IMG/VR virus record: IMGVR_UViG_3300036785_000190
Coordinates: 1-24,758 of that record
Length of the DNA stretch: 24,758 nt
From: a virus
Reading direction: 5' to 3' (one strand)
Below are positions 6,036 through 13,057 of this stretch, piece after piece (position 1 is the first letter of the stretch; every line of letters begins with the position of its first letter). The notes beneath the pieces are model-generated. The model saw nothing but the letters and a program-made list of their open reading frames with translations. It made no database searches and was not told where the DNA came from. A program made the position numbers and the translations under genes.

Positions 6036-6529
6036 CTGACACCGGACCAACTGAAGTCAGTGGGCACGCTGGGGTCGGTACCGAAGTGCGAGCTGCCGTC
6101 GGGGTTGTCACTGCGGGCGAAAGCAACCGGTGCTTGGCTGGTCATGCCGAGTCCGTTAAGCATGCTGCCCGACTGGGTGAAGAGTTCGCCGTTGTACCCA
6201 CAGTCGGTGCACAGCGGGGCGGCTTCCTTGTGCGCCCACTTCCGTTGGAAGAAGTTTGACCCGCCGCACTCGGGACAGGTGCCCACCTTCCCTATATTTT
6301 GCGGTTTCTTCTGGTTGTACCCCTGAAGGCGCACACGGTCGTAGGTACTATCCCCGTTGCCTTCCGGCTGGGCCTGCTGCTCGGATCCCGCCACCGGGCG
6401 CGGCCCGGTCGGGGGGTACTGAGGCTGCCAGCGCACTGCAGGACCGAAGCTCGACGGGGACGGTTGTTGCTGTGGTTGTCGGACCACTCCTCCGAGGTGT
6501 CGCTCCCACCAACTCAGATCACTTGACAC
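6032..6529 (-). CDS. Zinc-ribbon protein of unknown function
   Basis: GTG at 6529 was chosen because GGAGG lies 5 nt before it; a second GTG two codons upstream overlaps that site. The 165-residue protein has a Gln/Pro-rich linker after VSSDLSWWERHLGG, then a zinc ribbon made of CPECGGSNFF and CTDCGYN about 22 residues apart, then a Gly/Ser-rich end. Zinc ribbons bind DNA, RNA or protein; with only one module and disordered flanks, the job cannot be assigned. It overlaps the HNH gene by 11 nt and the next gene by 4 nt. Confidence 0.72.
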   Translation of the reverse strand: MSSDLSWWERHLGGVVRQPQQQPSPSSFGPAVRWQPQYPPTGPRPVAGSEQQAQPEGNGDSTYDRVRLQGYNQKKPQNIGKVGTCPECGGSNFFQRKWAHKEAAPLCTDCGYNGELFTQSGSMLNGLGMTSQAPVAFARSDNPDGSSHFGTDPSVPTDFSWSGVR

Positions 6530-6968
6530 GTCCACCTCCGTATGAACAGAGCCTGCATTCGCGGCTCTCTTTTCGCATCTTGCTCTTGCCACGGGATCGG
6601 GCAGGACGCAGCATCAGGTTGGGTCCACTAAGCGGGTGACCTTGGGGACAGTGTGTTTTCTTGAGGTTTGCCGCAGTGAGCGTGTTGCCAGCCAAAACAT
6701 TCTCGCCCTGGGTCATGGGCCTGAGATGGGAGGGGCGCACACAACTTGGATGACGGCACTTGTGGTCGAGGGTCAGACCTTTGGGGATAGAACCAACCCA
6801 ATGCTCGTAGGCCCAGCGATGAGCACGCACAGTCTTGTAACTGCTCTCCTGGAACTGTCCATAGCCACGGATTCTGGCCCCAGTCCAAATCCAGCAATGA
6901 CTGCCGCATCGAAGTGAGTAGCGTCCATGTTTGTCGACGTACAACAAAAATCTCTCTTCTCTAATCAT
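6519..6968 (-). CDS. HNH homing-type endonuclease
   Basis: This 149-residue protein has the plan of free-standing HNH homing endonucleases. A CWIWTGARIRGYGQF strand region (25-39) leads to AHRWAYEHWVG (49-59), then the HNH core LTLDHKCRHPSCVRPSHL (65-82), then a second Cys pair CPQGHPLSG with CRLC near the end (136-139). Such enzymes cut a specific site and spread by repair. It follows the DNA polymerase stop by 4 nt, with TAGGAAA as the ribosome-binding site. A nuclease gene next to a replication gene is typical of intron-less homing, which often targets the neighbouring conserved gene. Confidence 0.88.
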   Translation of the reverse strand: MIREERFLLYVDKHGRYSLRCGSHCWIWTGARIRGYGQFQESSYKTVRAHRWAYEHWVGSIPKGLTLDHKCRHPSCVRPSHLRPMTQGENVLAGNTLTAANLKKTHCPQGHPLSGPNLMLRPARSRGKSKMRKESRECRLCSYGGGRVK

Positions 6969-6972
6969 TTTC

Positions 6973-8793
6973 CTATTTGGCGTCGGCCCAGTCCTTTCCG
7001 ACGCTGATGTTGACCTCCAGAGGAATATCGAGTACTGGGCGCTCGTCCAACCGGACGTCTTCCATCGCCGTCTGCACTAACGGTAGGACGTCGTCCACCT
7101 GACGCTCGTCCACCTCGATCACGAACTCGTCGTGCACCTGGAGCACGAGGGCCGCATTGAAGCTAGAGATAGCTCGGTGCACCGCTATGAGTGCAATCTT
7201 GGCGATGTCGGCGGCGGTGCCCTGGATCGGGTGGTTCACTGCCTGGCGCTCGGCGTAGCCCCGCAGCGCCCAGTCGTCCGAGGTGATCTCGGGCAGCCGA
7301 CGCTTGCGCCCGAAGAGGGTCTCGACGTAGCCGTTCTGCCAGCAGAACCGCTTGATCTCCTTGCCCCACTTCTTCACGCCGGGGTACGCCTGGTGCCAGG
7401 CGTCGTAGACCATCTCGGCCTCGCGCTGGGAGATGCCCGACATCTCGACCACCCGCTGCGGCCCGCCTTCAAAGGCGAAGTTGAAGTTGGAGTTCTTGGC
7501 GATGGAGCGTTGTTCGGGTGTGACCTCCTCCTTGGGGATCTTCCAGATGAGCGACGCCGTCTGGGTGTGTAAGTCCAGGCCCCGCTTGTAGGCCCGTAGG
7601 AGCCGGGGATCCCTCGTCATGTGGGCGAGGATCCGCAGCTCGATCTGGCTGTAGTCGGCCACGATGAGCTTCATCCCCGGTGGGGCGCAGAACAGCTTGC
7701 GGACCATGGTGGCCTCAAAATTGTCCTTGTGGCGGGCCGGGATGTTCTGCAGGTTCGGGTCGGAGCAGCTCAGCCGTCCGGTCTTCGCTCGTGCCTGGTT
7801 GAAGCTCGCCCGGATTCGGGAATCCGGGTCGATGTGAGGGATGTACCCGACGATGTAGGTGGACAGCAGCTTCTGCACGTCTTTGAACTCCAGGAGCTTC
7901 GCTGGGGCCTTGTGTTTGCGGGCCAGACTCCGGAGCACAGATGCGTCGGTCGAGCGCGCTCCCTTGTCGGTCAGCTTGGGGCAGCGCAGCTTCAGCTCGT
8001 CGTAGAAGTACCGGCCCAATTGCTGCGGTGAGTTGAGGTTGATGTCGTGCCCGACCATCGCCACGATCTCGCGGCGCAGGGCTTCACGTTGGCGTGTCAG
8101 CACCGGCTCCAGGCGGCGGAACTCCTCGACGTCGACATAGGCCCCCGTCTGGCGCATGTCCATGAGCACACTGAGAACGTCCATCTCCAGGTCGAAGAGA
8201 GTGCCCATGCGCCTGACCCTCCGGTGGAACTTCCACCAGAGCATCCAGGCCATCTTGGCGTCGATGATGGAGTACCGGATCGCCCGCTGAAACGCTTCGC
8301 TGTACGCCTTTTCGCCCAGCTTCTCGGAATACACATAGCCCAGGTACTTCTCGCTAAGCGACCCCAGGTTGTACAGCCCGAGGTTCTCGTTGATGAGGAA
8401 CACCATGACCATCGTGTCGGCGTAAGGCGGCGGCGGGATCTCGTCGTCGTAGTACTTGGCGATGGTCAGCAGGTCGAAGCCGACATTCTGGTTGATCTTG
8501 ATCCGGTCGGAGAAGAACAGCGGCTCCAGGGCCTGGAACACGTCGGTGCGGGTCAACTGGAACCGCGGGTCAGGATGTCCGCAGGGAATGACATCACAGC
8601 GCCCTGGACCGGACAGGCTGAGGCACCACACCATGTTCGTCCGGGTGTCGAGGGCGGGCTTGTCCTTCTTCGCCACGGCTTTGCGGCTGGCCCTCGTCTC
8701 GGTATCGAAGGCGAAGGCGTCGAAGTGCTCGTAGTCCGCGACAACGTGCTTGAGGTCATCGACACTGCTCACAGTTCTGGTGGTGAGGTTCAT
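6973..8793 (-). CDS. polA: DNA polymerase, family A, with 3'-5' exonuclease
   Basis: The 606-residue enzyme is a Pol I Klenow-type polymerase without a 5' nuclease domain. Proofreading exonuclease motifs are FDTET (Asp30, Glu32), NQNVGFD (101-107) and YSIID (Tyr174, Asp178). The polymerase part has TGRLSCSDPNLQNIP (338-352), motif A VADYSQIELR (Asp380), motif B from Arg429 to Gly444, and motif C QVHDEF (Asp555). In motif B the expected Gly, Tyr and Gly after Phe437 are Asn438, Phe441 and Glu442. It is presumably the replicative polymerase, working with the nearby SSB, helicase and primase. The ATG at 8793 has no Shine-Dalgarno site; a strong hairpin ends 8 nt before it. GTG eight codons in is a less likely start. 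Confidence 0.95.
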   Translation of the reverse strand: MNLTTRTVSSVDDLKHVVADYEHFDAFAFDTETRASRKAVAKKDKPALDTRTNMVWCLSLSGPGRCDVIPCGHPDPRFQLTRTDVFQALEPLFFSDRIKINQNVGFDLLTIAKYYDDEIPPPPYADTMVMVFLINENLGLYNLGSLSEKYLGYVYSEKLGEKAYSEAFQRAIRYSIIDAKMAWMLWWKFHRRVRRMGTLFDLEMDVLSVLMDMRQTGAYVDVEEFRRLEPVLTRQREALRREIVAMVGHDINLNSPQQLGRYFYDELKLRCPKLTDKGARSTDASVLRSLARKHKAPAKLLEFKDVQKLLSTYIVGYIPHIDPDSRIRASFNQARAKTGRLSCSDPNLQNIPARHKDNFEATMVRKLFCAPPGMKLIVADYSQIELRILAHMTRDPRLLRAYKRGLDLHTQTASLIWKIPKEEVTPEQRSIAKNSNFNFAFEGGPQRVVEMSGISQREAEMVYDAWHQAYPGVKKWGKEIKRFCWQNGYVETLFGRKRRLPEITSDDWALRGYAERQAVNHPIQGTAADIAKIALIAVHRAISSFNAALVLQVHDEFVIEVDERQVDDVLPLVQTAMEDVRLDERPVLDIPLEVNISVGKDWADAK

Positions 8794-8801
8794 GGTGGTG
8801 G

Positions 8802-8839
8802 GAGGAGGGGCGACTGTGTCGGATCAGTCGCCCCCCCTC
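8802..8839 (-). promoter_or_regulatory. Hairpin in front of the DNA polymerase gene
   Basis: Arms GGGGCGACT (8807-8815) and AGTCGCCCC (8826-8834) pair perfectly over 9 bp around a 10-nt loop. After one A/C mismatch, GAGG (8802-8805) pairs with CCTC (8836-8839). The hairpin starts 4 nt after the SSB stop and ends 8 nt before the polymerase ATG, where a ribosome-binding site would be expected. No T-run follows on the minus strand, so it is not a standard terminator. Confidence 0.6.
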
Positions 8840-8843
8840 GATC

Positions 8844-9527
8844 TCATTCGGTCGCCATGTCAGCGACCTCTTGCAGCTCCTTCCGGCTGGAGCGTTCCAG
8901 GGACTGGTCGTCCCAGAGCTTGGAGTCGAACCGGACGATCTCGTCCTCGCTGAGGGGCGTGATCTTCCAGTCCTCCTCCAGGTCGCGCACCTTCACCGGG
9001 CGGATCTGGGTGCGCTTGGTCTTGTCGCCCACCATCGAGATGGCGAAGTACCGACCGGCGAGCGGCTCGCCCTTGGCGTACTTGTCGAGCGTGTCGGTGA
9101 TGGTCATGCCGCACTCGTAGGTCCAGTGCACCGGCACGTCGCCCAGGGCCAAGATGTTGAACCGCACGCGCGCCGTCGGTGTGTCGACGTCGTCCAGGGG
9201 GCAATCATCTTGCGAGCAGATGTAGCTCATCTTGTGGCCCTTGGGGACCCAGTCGCACCAGTGCTGGAGGAAGCTGGCGTAGGGGTCGTCCTCCAGGAAC
9301 ATGATGACCTGTTCCTCTTCGGGCACCTTGTAGATCTTGGACCACTTGGAGGGGGCGTTGGCCTTGGTGCGGCGATAGCCGCCCCAGCCCTTGCCGACCG
9401 CCAGGTCGCTGTCGTCGTCGGCGCTCTTGCGGCCTTTGGACTCAGGCGGGCCGGAGCGGAGTCGTCTTGGTGGTTCCTCTTCGTATGTTTCGGCTTGACG
9501 TGGCTGTCGTGCTAGTCGTCTTGGCAT
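8844..9527 (-). CDS. gp32-like single-stranded DNA-binding protein (putative)
   Basis: The 227-residue protein starts at ATG 9527 with AAAGGAAA upstream. After a charged, disordered first 45 residues comes GKGWGGYRRTKANAP, a motif I associate with phage SSB-like proteins, then EEEQVIMFLEDDPYASFLQHW, then a Cys/His group (H99, CSQDDC at 104-109) that could hold zinc as in T4 gp32. Strands follow (RVRFNILALG, VHWTYECG), then PVKVRDLEEDWKITPLSEDE. The C-terminus is acidic-rich, as in SSBs that recruit partners. Its place directly upstream of the polymerase supports a replication role. A general OB-fold protein of unknown use is the alternative. Confidence 0.68.
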   Translation of the reverse strand: MPRRLARQPRQAETYEEEPPRRLRSGPPESKGRKSADDDSDLAVGKGWGGYRRTKANAPSKWSKIYKVPEEEQVIMFLEDDPYASFLQHWCDWVPKGHKMSYICSQDDCPLDDVDTPTARVRFNILALGDVPVHWTYECGMTITDTLDKYAKGEPLAGRYFAISMVGDKTKRTQIRPVKVRDLEEDWKITPLSEDEIVRFDSKLWDDQSLERSSRKELQEVADMATE

Positions 9528-9828
9528 CTGGTTTCCTTTGCATGGTGGTAGGTGGTTTTTCTGACAGGTAGTCCTCTGCGAGATTCGGGTTGATCTCGGA
9601 CCATCCGGCGATGACTTCAAGCTCTTCTCGGGCGATCTGGTCCACCTCGTAGATGAGTTGTCTGTGAAGTCCTTCGATGAGTTCGTGTCGGCGCTCAATG
9701 GTGAGACCGGCCCACTCTTCGTCGCCATAGCCGAGGTCGTAGTGGCTGATTTCTGCGCCGCACTCGACCTGGACGGTCTCGTAGTCGCGGACACGCACCA
9801 GGTATCGGGTGTGCTTGGACAGCTTCAC
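9442..9828 (-). CDS. Unknown 128-residue protein
   Basis: GTG at 9828 was chosen because it overlaps the stop of the HTH gene (GTGA) and GGAAGGAG lies 5 nt before it; in-frame starts farther upstream have neither. Residues 8-35 look like strands (RYLVRVRDYETVQVECGAEIS). A helical section follows (TIERRHELIEGLHRQLIYEV) and then EELEVIAGWSEINPNLAEDY. The last 30 or so residues are Thr/Lys/Arg rich and overlap the SSB gene start by 86 nt, so they may be a weakly constrained tail. No family is recognised. Confidence 0.65.
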   Translation of the reverse strand: MKLSKHTRYLVRVRDYETVQVECGAEISHYDLGYGDEEWAGLTIERRHELIEGLHRQLIYEVDQIAREELEVIAGWSEINPNLAEDYLSEKPPTTMQRKPDAKTTSTTATSSRNIRRGTTKTTPLRPA

Positions 9829-10295
9829 AACCACTCCTTCCATCCGGCGATGACCCGCTCGGTGAACCTCGTTTTTTGAATACGTGGTGGTTTTTCCTTG
9901 AGCAAGCCCTCCTCCCTGGCGATGGCAAGGATTCCCTCGATCTGGGCACGGGTGTACAGCCGTCTCGGTGCGTCGCCCCGAGTCCCAGGCAGCGGCTTGG
10001 TCAAGAACCTCGCCTCGGGCAACCATCCCTTGCGGATCCAGGCCCGGATGGTGACCGGGTCGCGGCCCAGGGCCTTGCCCAGGGCACCGATGGGGAACAT
10101 CTCCCGCTCGATGTGGTGTCCGTTGAGGGTGAAGTGCTTCACCGTGGGGCGCGCGTCCCAGGCTTCGTTGTCCTTGGCCTCGGTGCGCTCAGCAGCCATG
10201 CGCTCCCGGCGCATCTCGATGGACTCGCGCCGACGCTGCTTGGAGCCGGGATAGAACTCGTCCTGCAGGTCGGTGAACGCGTCCAACGAGGTCAT
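9825..10295 (-). CDS. Helix-turn-helix DNA-binding protein (MerR/excisionase-like)
   Basis: This 156-residue protein carries a winged helix-turn-helix of the MerR/excisionase type: MFPIGALGKALGRDPVTIRAWIRKG (about residues 66-90), followed by WLPEARF and, after a basic loop, RRLYTRAQIEGILAIAREEG. This matches the order recognition helix, wing, then regulatory helix. The N-terminal 45 residues are charged and helical. Such proteins act as excision directionality factors or regulators; with no integrase in view a regulatory or replication role is as likely. Its ATG overlaps the previous stop by one base (TGATG). Confidence 0.75.
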   Translation of the reverse strand: MTSLDAFTDLQDEFYPGSKQRRRESIEMRRERMAAERTEAKDNEAWDARPTVKHFTLNGHHIEREMFPIGALGKALGRDPVTIRAWIRKGWLPEARFLTKPLPGTRGDAPRRLYTRAQIEGILAIAREEGLLKEKPPRIQKTRFTERVIAGWKEWL

Positions 10296-10750
10296 CAGTT
10301 GACCGGCTTGTCGGCGTCGTCCAGGAGGATCAGGGAGAAGAAGATCGTCTTGGGGAACAGAAGCTGCAGATCCTCGTCGGAGAGCTTGCGGTCGTAGTAG
10401 GCAGCGTGGACCTTGCCCTCGTCCACCTGGGGCACCATCTCGACGCAGTCGTCCCAGATGCCCTTCTGGCGCAGGATGCGCTCGGCGTCGGGGTTGAGTC
10501 CGGTCCTGACGGTACGCTGGGCCTTGAGCCTGACGATCTTTCGGTCGCTAACCGGCTCCTCCAGGTCCAGAAAAAGTGACCCGGTTTCAGGGTCTGTCTC
10601 GCCGTGTCGTTGGATCATTTTTAGCAGGGCGTTCTTGCCCTCATCCAACTTCTTCGCTATGAGCTTGGATTGGAACTTGATGCCCCACCAGCTCTCAACG
10701 TCGTGGGTGAGTTCCTCTGTGTCCAGTACTTGTCGTTGCAGTCGTGCCAT
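10295..10750 (-). CDS. Conserved unknown phage protein, 151 residues
   Basis: The ATG at 10750 lacks a clear Shine-Dalgarno site and follows a 53-nt gap, one of the few gaps in this block. The sequence is soluble and mixed: LTHDVESWWGIKFQSKLIAKKLDEGKNALL is likely helical, GSLFLDLEEPV and KIVRLKAQR likely strands, and the end has LQLLFPKTIFFSLILLDD. The spacing of charged residues suggests a folded domain, but I cannot name it. It is translated with the HTH protein (one-base overlap), so a shared regulatory or replication role is plausible. Confidence 0.7.
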   Translation of the reverse strand: MARLQRQVLDTEELTHDVESWWGIKFQSKLIAKKLDEGKNALLKMIQRHGETDPETGSLFLDLEEPVSDRKIVRLKAQRTVRTGLNPDAERILRQKGIWDDCVEMVPQVDEGKVHAAYYDRKLSDEDLQLLFPKTIFFSLILLDDADKPVN

Positions 10751-10803
10751 GGAACGAGGGTACCGATTCGGTGTGACACGAATGGGCCGGTGCGGAATTT
10801 TCT

Positions 10804-11136
10804 TCAGCAGTACCGGCTGTACCGGCTGACGACGAAGGCCGGGATCCCCTCCTTGTCCGCACGCTGCAGCGTCCTCTCGGTGTCGCGGTTCTGCTGAAGC
10901 CCGTCCATGAAGGCAACGACGATGTTGGCGGCGACCCAGCTCTTGATCTTGCGGTACTGCAGGTGTCGGTAGTCCTCGACCTCACCCTGCAGGCCCAGGA
11001 TGGTCCCGTCGTCCAGAATGGTGATGACCTCGCCCCATTGGCGCGCCTCGGTGTTCAGCCCCTCCAGGATGGCGCGCAGGAGGAGCGTGTCCTGGGTGAG
11101 ACGGCTGCCACAGAAGAGGTACCGGGGACCGGTCAG
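10804..11136 (-). CDS. SLOG/DUF2493-like protein with apparent CTG start
   Basis: An open frame with strong third-position G/C bias gives 110 residues. It begins LTGPRYLFCGSRLTQDTLLL, with the CGSR nucleotide-binding loop after the first strand as in SLOG (YspA/DUF2493-like) Rossmann proteins. It continues with GEVITILDDG, YRKIKSWVAANIVVAFMDG and IPAFVVSRYSRYC. SLOG proteins sense or process nucleotide-like ligands and are found in phages and defence systems. Between the upstream in-frame stop and the CGSR strand there is no ATG, GTG or TTG. CTG at 11136 overlaps the stop of the previous gene as CTGA, in the same manner as the many ATGA/GTGA joins here, so I take it as the start. No Shine-Dalgarno site is visible. 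Confidence 0.65.
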   Translation of the reverse strand: MTGPRYLFCGSRLTQDTLLLRAILEGLNTEARQWGEVITILDDGTILGLQGEVEDYRHLQYRKIKSWVAANIVVAFMDGLQQNRDTERTLQRADKEGIPAFVVSRYSRYC

Positions 11137-11714
11137 CGTCGTGAACGTACGCGAACGATGCGTTCCTCGTATTCCGGGTGCAAGCTCTTCTCGATCCTGG
11201 CCCGGTTTTCCGCGTTAGCGGGTTCTTCTTCCTGTAGCCAGCAGTGCTTGCAGTTGCGTCGCTGCAACATCTCGTGGGTGAACAAGGGATACCAGTCATT
11301 CCATTGATGTCCGTTGGCGGCGCATTCTGCTTTGTGACGCTGGCTTTCCTCTAGGCATCGTTGCTCTTCCTCGCTCCACTCCTGGCGAAAGGTGGGCCAC
11401 CAGCGGTTGAGGATGGCAAGATTTTCTTCAGGGATTTCGTCAGGATCAGTCAAATCCAGGTCCCACAGATCGAACCGGTCACGAAGACGCTCTTCTGGAG
11501 ACTGGGCGGTAGCGGTTTTCTCGGTGTCTTCAAGATGACCCTTCAGCAAGGCGAAGTCCGTAGGTGCGCTGTATTCTCGGATCTCGTTGATAACTCCCCA
11601 GAAATCCCAGGCGTCATCTTCAGTGGGAAAGGGACCGATGATGGTTAGCGAACCAGCGTCCTTGTAGGCCCGGTCGCTGGCTGCGCCACCCCATTCGGCC
11701 AAGTAGAAGCTCAT
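11133..11714 (-). CDS. Unknown protein with C-terminal zinc-binding motif
   Basis: This 193-residue protein starts at ATG 11714, overlapping the previous stop (ATGA). The first 50 residues look like a small alpha/beta domain (MSFYLAEWGGAASDRAY, then LTIIGPFPTEDDAWDFW). The middle is very acidic and Trp-rich (DLWDLDLTDPDEIPEE, RWWPTFRQEW). Near the end, CAANGHQWNDW and RNCKHCW put Cys130, His135 and a CxxC pair in position to bind zinc. No known family. The neighbour it overlaps is the CTG-start gene, so translation of that gene may depend on ribosomes finishing this one. Confidence 0.68.
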   Translation of the reverse strand: MSFYLAEWGGAASDRAYKDAGSLTIIGPFPTEDDAWDFWGVINEIREYSAPTDFALLKGHLEDTEKTATAQSPEERLRDRFDLWDLDLTDPDEIPEENLAILNRWWPTFRQEWSEEEQRCLEESQRHKAECAANGHQWNDWYPLFTHEMLQRRNCKHCWLQEEEPANAENRARIEKSLHPEYEERIVRVRSRR

Positions 11715-12202
11715 GTCGTGCCGTTCAGGACGACTTCCTCGATGTCACGCGCCATGGCGGCACACGCCTCTTGAGTCGCGGCCAATCGACGCAGCCTGCG
11801 GCCCTGGGTTGGTGTGAGACCGCCGTAGCGGGCAGTCTCCCGCAGGGCATGCGCCTGGTTTTCGGACTCGGTCGCCACCAGACGCAGTGTCGAGACCGCA
11901 CCGGCTCTGATCGCTGCCTGCTCCTCCTCATCGAGATGTTGACCCCCGTTGGTCAAGATCACTTGGTAGAGGTGCTCACCGTGACCACGCGGAACGTGGG
12001 GCACGGTCCAGCCCTCCTCTGCCGCTATCTCCGGGCGGCGGATCAACGCCAGGACCGTGGACACCTTGTTGACCCCCCAGCCCGTTATCGCCCCGATGTC
12101 CTCCCGCGTCCGGCATACATGGCCGGTGATGGCATCGAAGAGATCTTCAAAGTCCTTATCCCGGTTGGATACGTCGTCTGGGTCGATGATGTCAGGACTC
12201 AT
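11711..12202 (-). CDS. Putative winged-helix DNA-binding protein
   Basis: The 163-residue protein is joined on both sides by ATGA overlaps. Residues about 20-80 (FEDLFDAITGHVCRTREDIGA, then GWGVNKVSTVLALIRRPE, then HLYQVILTNGG) read like a winged helix: helix, short turn, a recognition helix around VNKVSTVLALI, and a strand pair. The C-terminal half is a long Ala-rich helical region (EEEQAAIRAGAVSTLRLVAT, RRLRRLAATQEACAAMARDI), possibly for dimerisation. The HTH reading is inference from pattern only. Confidence 0.65.
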   Translation of the reverse strand: MSPDIIDPDDVSNRDKDFEDLFDAITGHVCRTREDIGAITGWGVNKVSTVLALIRRPEIAAEEGWTVPHVPRGHGEHLYQVILTNGGQHLDEEEQAAIRAGAVSTLRLVATESENQAHALRETARYGGLTPTQGRRLRRLAATQEACAAMARDIEEVVLNGTT

Positions 12203-12891
12203 GTGGCTATTCCTCTCAAAAACTCTTCCGCCTCAGCGGAGAGTGGGCGCTTCACGGCCTGCTGCGCCGCCTTCCAGGTGGCGAGGACACGCTCGATGTC
12301 CTCCGTCAGTTCCTCAGTTTCTTCGGTAGTGAGTTCGCGACCGGCCATGCCCTCAACGAACTGACGGCCCAGGCGACTCGCCTTGTCGGCCATGACGCCC
12401 AGGCCCAGCACATCGGCGGTGCGCCGGGTCTCACTGGTGGGGCGACTAGTTGCTCCCTGGATATGCGTCGCGGCAGGTCGCCGTGTAGGACGCTCCGCAG
12501 CGCCGGAGCTGCGACGAGCATCGGCATGGACGGCTTGTCGTACCGCCCGTACCTGGCGCTTGGTCACCTTCGTGCCCTCCTCAACGGCCATGCGCTCAGC
12601 CTTACGGAGTATGGCGGGAGTACCGGCCTCTCGTGCCACCTCCACTGAATCGGGTCGCTCGTCAGGCTTCCACTTCGCGGCCAAATCACGCAGCAGGCCC
12701 AGACGGCTCACGCTGTAGCCAGGGAAGCCCTGCTCTCGTGCCCGCTGTGCCAGCTCAGCGAGGAGTTCGTCCCGTCGCGCCGCCCGTGGTGGCACCAGCT
12801 CGACCAACAGCTCACCCAGCGCCCACTGGCCCTTGTCAGCCCGACGTACTGCGGCGTCGAACCTGCTCAGGTCTCGCGCATCAAAAGTCAC
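12199..12891 (-). CDS. Putative DNA-binding regulatory protein
   Basis: GTG at 12891 was chosen because GGAGGAG lies 3-4 nt upstream; ATG at 12903 and ATG at 12960, which would abut the tRNA 3' end, lack such a site. The 230-residue protein starts VTFDARDLSRFDAAVRRADK and continues with helical segments, including GYSVSRLGLLRDLAAKWKP and AILRKAERMAVEEGTKVTKR. These resemble helix-turn-helix units of phage regulators and ParB-like proteins. A disordered Arg/Ala/Thr linker (about 135-165) and a helical end (LTTEETEELTEDIERVLATW) follow. The palindrome at 12912-12928 just upstream could be its own operator. I do not recognise the family. Confidence 0.68.
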   Translation of the reverse strand: MTFDARDLSRFDAAVRRADKGQWALGELLVELVPPRAARRDELLAELAQRAREQGFPGYSVSRLGLLRDLAAKWKPDERPDSVEVAREAGTPAILRKAERMAVEEGTKVTKRQVRAVRQAVHADARRSSGAAERPTRRPAATHIQGATSRPTSETRRTADVLGLGVMADKASRLGRQFVEGMAGRELTTEETEELTEDIERVLATWKAAQQAVKRPLSAEAEEFLRGIAT

Positions 12892-12911
12892 TCGCTCCTC
12901 CATTTCGTAAT

Positions 12912-12928
12912 GTACGGATGATCCGCAC
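12912..12928. promoter_or_regulatory. Palindrome upstream of the putative regulator
   Basis: The plus strand reads GTACGGATGATCCGCAC: CGGAT and ATCCG pair around one base, and the outermost GT and AC also match. It sits in a short A/T-richer leader between the tRNA and the gene starting at 12891. This is a typical size for a dimer-binding operator; no -10/-35 pair is convincing. Confidence 0.35.
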
Positions 12929-12961
12929 GTTAGGTTTACCACATTTTTAACTTCGGTCATG

Positions 12962-13036
12962 CGCCCCCGGCAGGATTTGAACCTGCGGCCTTCCCGTCCG
13001 TAGCGGGATGCTCTGTGTCCACTGAGCTACGGGGGC
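12962..13036 (-). tRNA. tRNA-Arg (anticodon ACG)
   Basis: The 75-nt sequence folds as a full cloverleaf. The acceptor stem is GCCCCCG with CGGGGGC (7 bp), the D arm is GCTC...GAGC, the anticodon stem is TCCCG/CGGGA with loop CTACGGA, and the T arm is GCAGG-TTCAAAT-CCTGC. The anticodon ACG decodes CGU and, after inosine modification, CGC and CGA. No CCA tail is encoded. It lies inside the leftward operon, 2 nt after a perfect hairpin, so it must be cut out of a long message. Confidence 0.95.
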
Positions 13037-13038
13037 TT

Positions 13039-13057
13039 GTGCGTCTCAGAGACGCAC
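13039..13057. promoter_or_regulatory. Perfect 9-bp inverted repeat between a CDS stop and the tRNA
   Basis: GTGCGTCTC and GAGACGCAC flank a single central A. The repeat fills the space between the stop codon at 13058 and the tRNA 5' end at 13036. There is no T-run on the minus strand. A stem that exposes the tRNA 5' end for processing, or partial termination, are both possible. Confidence 0.55.

Noticed and set aside
8047-9120. 357-codon plus-strand frame opposite polymerase and SSB
   Set aside because: It spans the antisense of two well-supported genes and the hairpin between them; no family features.
10695-11299. Two minus-strand frames (10695-10985 and 10982-11299) over the SLOG-like gene
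   Set aside because: Both read as Arg/Ser/Pro/Thr-rich antiphase translations. The frame between 10804 and 11136 has the ordered sequence and third-position bias.
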